Shown here piece by piece: positions 63,340 to 64,000 of a stretch of DNA of 64,000 nt (the first letter of the stretch is position 1; each line of letters opens with the position of its first letter). Below the pieces are notes generated by a model. That model was not told where the DNA came from, ran no database searches, and saw nothing but the letters and a program-made list of their open reading frames with translations. The stretch is from Saccharibacillus alkalitolerans. GTDB taxonomy: Bacteria; Bacillota; Bacilli; Paenibacillales; Paenibacillaceae. The stretch is from assembly GCF_011090185.1 (NCBI RefSeq), contig NZ_JAAFGS010000003.1, positions 1-64,000 of the forward strand, written 5' to 3'. The translations under genes and the position numbers were made by a program.

Positions 63340-64000
63340 TCAGGACTTCGAAGGCTCGCTGGCGTTCAGCAGCACCTTGTGCGACAGATTCACCCGTCCC
63401 TGAGCATCGATTTCCGTCACTTTGACCTGCAGCTTGTCGCCGACTGCGACAACGTCCTCTACTTTGCCGACCCGTTCCGCAGCCAGCTGCGAAATATGCA
63501 CGAGTCCGTCTTTGCCCGGAATCAGTTCGACGAATGCGCCGAATTTCTCGATCCGTCTGACGGTGCCTTCATAGACTTCGCCGACGACCACTTCGCGTAC
63601 GATGCCTTGAATGATGTCGGCGGCTTTATTGTTCATCTCTTCGTCGGAAGAAGCGATGAAGACGCGGCCGTCCTGCTCGATATCGATCTTGACTCCGGTG
63701 TCTTCGATGATCTTGTTGATCACTTTGCCGCCGGCGCCGATCACGTCGCGGATCTTCTCCGGCTTGATGTTGATGATCATGATCTTCGGCGCGTATTTCG
63801 ACATTTTGGTTCTCGGCTCCTGGATCGCCTGAAGCATTTGCTCGAGAATGTGCATGCGGCCTTCGCGGGCCTGCGTCAGCGCTTCGGACAGAATCTCGCG
63901 GCTGATGCCGTCGATCTTGATGTCCATCTGAATGGCCGTTACGCCTTCCTTCGTTCCCGCGACTTTGAAGTCCATATCGCCCAGGTGATCTTCCATACCC
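63340..64000 (-). CDS. pnp: Polynucleotide phosphorylase, C-terminal part (runs off the right edge)
   Basis: Phosphorolytic 3' exoribonuclease. Only the last 220 residues are in the window; the gene continues to the right. Visible are the end of the second RNase PH core ([15 protein letters not shown]), the KH domain ([20 protein letters not shown]), and the S1 domain ([20 protein letters not shown]). Order pnp-mlpA matches B. subtilis. No frameshift is seen. Confidence 0.96.
   Translation of the reverse strand, partial: GMEDHLGDMDFKVAGTKEGVTAIQMDIKIDGISREILSEALTQAREGRMHILEQMLQAIQEPRTKMSKYAPKIMIINIKPEKIRDVIGAGGKVINKIIEDTGVKIDIEQDGRVFIASSDEEMNNKAADIIQGIVREVVVGEVYEGTVRRIEKFGAFVELIPGKDGLVHISQLAAERVGKVEDVVAVGDKLQVKVTEIDAQGRVNLSHKVLLNASEPSKS

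Noticed and set aside
1-64000. CRISPR arrays, insertion sequences, prophage genes, tRNA genes.
   Set aside because: I looked for regularly spaced repeats, transposase or integrase motifs and tRNA T-loops and saw none that I could support.

Overview
The window is chromosomal DNA from a GC-rich Firmicute of the Paenibacillaceae (Paenibacillus/Saccharibacillus type). The evidence is the gene order on the minus strand from about 34.6 kb to the right edge: pnp, mlpA, dut, asd, dapG, dapA, rnjB, spoIIIE, ymfF, ymfH, ymfI, ymfK, rodZ, pgsA, cinA, recA, recX, rny, ymdB, spoVS, miaB, ymcA. This is the Bacillus subtilis 'ymf/ymd' housekeeping block. Low-GC Gram-positive features such as strong AGGAGG ribosome binding sites, sigma-A promoters, a T-box and an odhAB operon agree with this. 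Several spore genes usual in this block (spoVFA/spoVFB, tepA, cotE) are not here, which hints at a lineage with reduced or lost sporulation.

Layout. 0-0.2 kb: apparent leader of an rRNA operon running off the left edge. 0.4-12.7 kb: AI-2E-type membrane protein, odhAB (TCA cycle E1/E2), a PPK2 polyphosphate kinase, a small Cys-rich protein, an orphan carA behind tandem ARG boxes, an RsgA-type GTPase behind a leader-peptide/terminator module, ypdA (bacillithiol disulfide reductase) and two small conserved proteins. 13-17.2 kb: a small leader ORF and terminator followed by the heterodimeric ABC exporter pair bmrC-bmrD. 17.4-20.5 kb: an SLH-domain envelope protein and argS with a T-box leader. 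20.7-24 kb: a sugar-type ABC importer (binding protein and two permeases, no ATPase). 24.1-30.3 kb: a Cys-rich four-helix metal-storage protein, a CobW-type GTPase, a YhdH-type oxidoreductase, and a two-polypeptide pyruvate:ferredoxin oxidoreductase behind an Fnr-like box. 30.4-33.5 kb: the NAD salvage operon nrtR-pncA-pncB. 33.4-38.7 kb: a tandem GNAT protein, ymcA, miaB, a secreted transglutaminase-like protein and pduL. 38.9-64 kb: the conserved block with RNA decay (rny, rnjB, pnp), recombination (recA, recX), envelope and lipid (pgsA, rodZ), DNA translocation (spoIIIE) and lysine/peptidoglycan precursor (asd-dapG-dapA) genes.

The most interesting material lies between genes. Two modules have the parts of ribosome-mediated transcription attenuation: promoter, short ORF with its own Shine-Dalgarno, stable hairpins, intrinsic terminator, then the target gene. 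One precedes the RsgA-type GTPase; there a stretch of the short ORF repeats the 3' arm of the terminator and could pair with its 5' arm. The other precedes bmrCD, an exporter whose B. subtilis counterpart is controlled by the leader peptide BmrB. Arginine control appears twice (ARG boxes at carA, T-box at argS). Plausible regulator sites were also found for Fnr, NrtR, LexA and possibly CcpA.

All calls come from reading the sequence and remembered family motifs. No search was run.
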